From NCBI RefSeq assembly GCF_026659735.1, contig NZ_JANSKK010000017.1:96353-160352 (forward strand): a stretch of DNA of 64,000 bases, in the 5' to 3' direction. Positions within the stretch are counted from its first letter, which is position 1, and each line of letters begins with the position of its first letter. Under the pieces are notes generated by a model, which was given only the letters and a program-made list of their open reading frames with translations, was not told the origin of the DNA and ran no database searches. The translations under genes were made by a program, and so were the position numbers. The stretch comes from Staphylococcus pettenkoferi. Its GTDB lineage: Bacteria > Bacillota > Bacilli > Staphylococcales > Staphylococcaceae. Below, in pieces: positions 63,597-64,000 of this stretch.

Positions 63597-64000
63597 CAGT
63601 TCACCTTCAAATATATAAGTTTCGTGAGGTTGGTGAAAGAAAGTCTGTGATGTGAGGATATAGGTAAAATCGCACACACTTACACGTAGACTTAACTTAC
63701 CCTTTACGTTCATTTTACTTTACTATGCTACAATATGTCACTTGAAGATATAATAACGCATATACTTTTAATAAGACAATCCATATCATTGTAGATTGTT
63801 AATTTAATCTTGAACTTATTTATTGCTATGGATAATTATCAATCGTTTACACTAATATAGCTGTAAAATTTTGCGATAGAGCAGTCTTGCAATCAGTCAT
63901 ATCATCTTCGATTTAGCATTGATCTCTTTTAAGAGAAATGCAGGAACAAAATTAAGAAATCTTTAATTTTCAATGTAATCACTCTCGCTTCTTACGGGAA
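63597..64000. other. Interval upstream of tagO
   Basis: No ORF, RNA gene or terminator that I can support. The tagO promoter presumably lies within the first 150 bp. Confidence 0.55.

Overview
The window is a piece of a low-GC Gram-positive chromosome, almost certainly a Staphylococcus other than S. aureus. The right half carries a gene block found in this order in staphylococci: tagO, fakB1/degV, comFA-comFC, hpf, secA, prfB, a LysM-CHAP hydrolase, csbA, uvrB-uvrA, hprK, lgt, an acetyltransferase, a TPR protein, trxB, rapZ, yvcK and whiA. The left half is a staphylococcal siphoprophage. The species cannot be fixed from this sequence alone.

Prophage (1 to about 26.4 kb; it continues beyond the left edge). 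Next to the chromosome lies a rightward lysogeny module: a LexA-like CI repressor, three tandem lipoproteins and a tyrosine integrase, followed by the attachment junction. A divergent switch at 22.37-22.57 kb has two near-consensus promoters with CI/Cro operators in their spacers. It starts a long leftward operon: Cro, a nuclease broken by a one-base frameshift, coiled-coil early proteins, DUF771 and other small genes, a recombinase (DUF1071), SSB, HNH proteins, an initiator carrying an iteron origin, a helicase loader, a DnaB-like helicase, RusA, a deoxyribosyltransferase, a dUTPase and a late activator. The late operon follows: terminase small and large subunits, portal, minor head protein, scaffold, capsid, connectors, major tail protein and tail chaperone with its -1 frameshift extension. 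The portal gene is interrupted by a 983-bp group I intron carrying an HNH homing endonuclease gene.

Chromosome, 26.5-37.8 kb. This holds a lipoprotein, a TIGR01777-type epimerase, a Q/N-rich membrane protein, a pfoR-sdaAB-sdaAA serine-degradation operon behind a Rex-type operator, an ipdC-type decarboxylase with its own operator/promoter, and a marR-lysE-araC group. The clpP gene that normally follows whiA in staphylococci is not here, so this stretch looks rearranged.

Chromosome, 37.8-64 kb. These are conserved housekeeping genes, nearly all leftward. Sites seen directly include a LexA box at uvrB, a WalR-type box at the CHAP hydrolase and the +1 frameshift in prfB. The comFA reading frame has a strong ribosome site and an intact zinc finger, but AUC where the start codon should be.

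Most unusual items: the intron in the portal gene, the homopolymer-frameshifted DUF559 nuclease, the AUC start of comFA, the shuffled lipoprotein cassette with the integrase behind a terminator, and the late promoter with five TGAC boxes spaced exactly 9 bp, followed by a terminator-containing leader.
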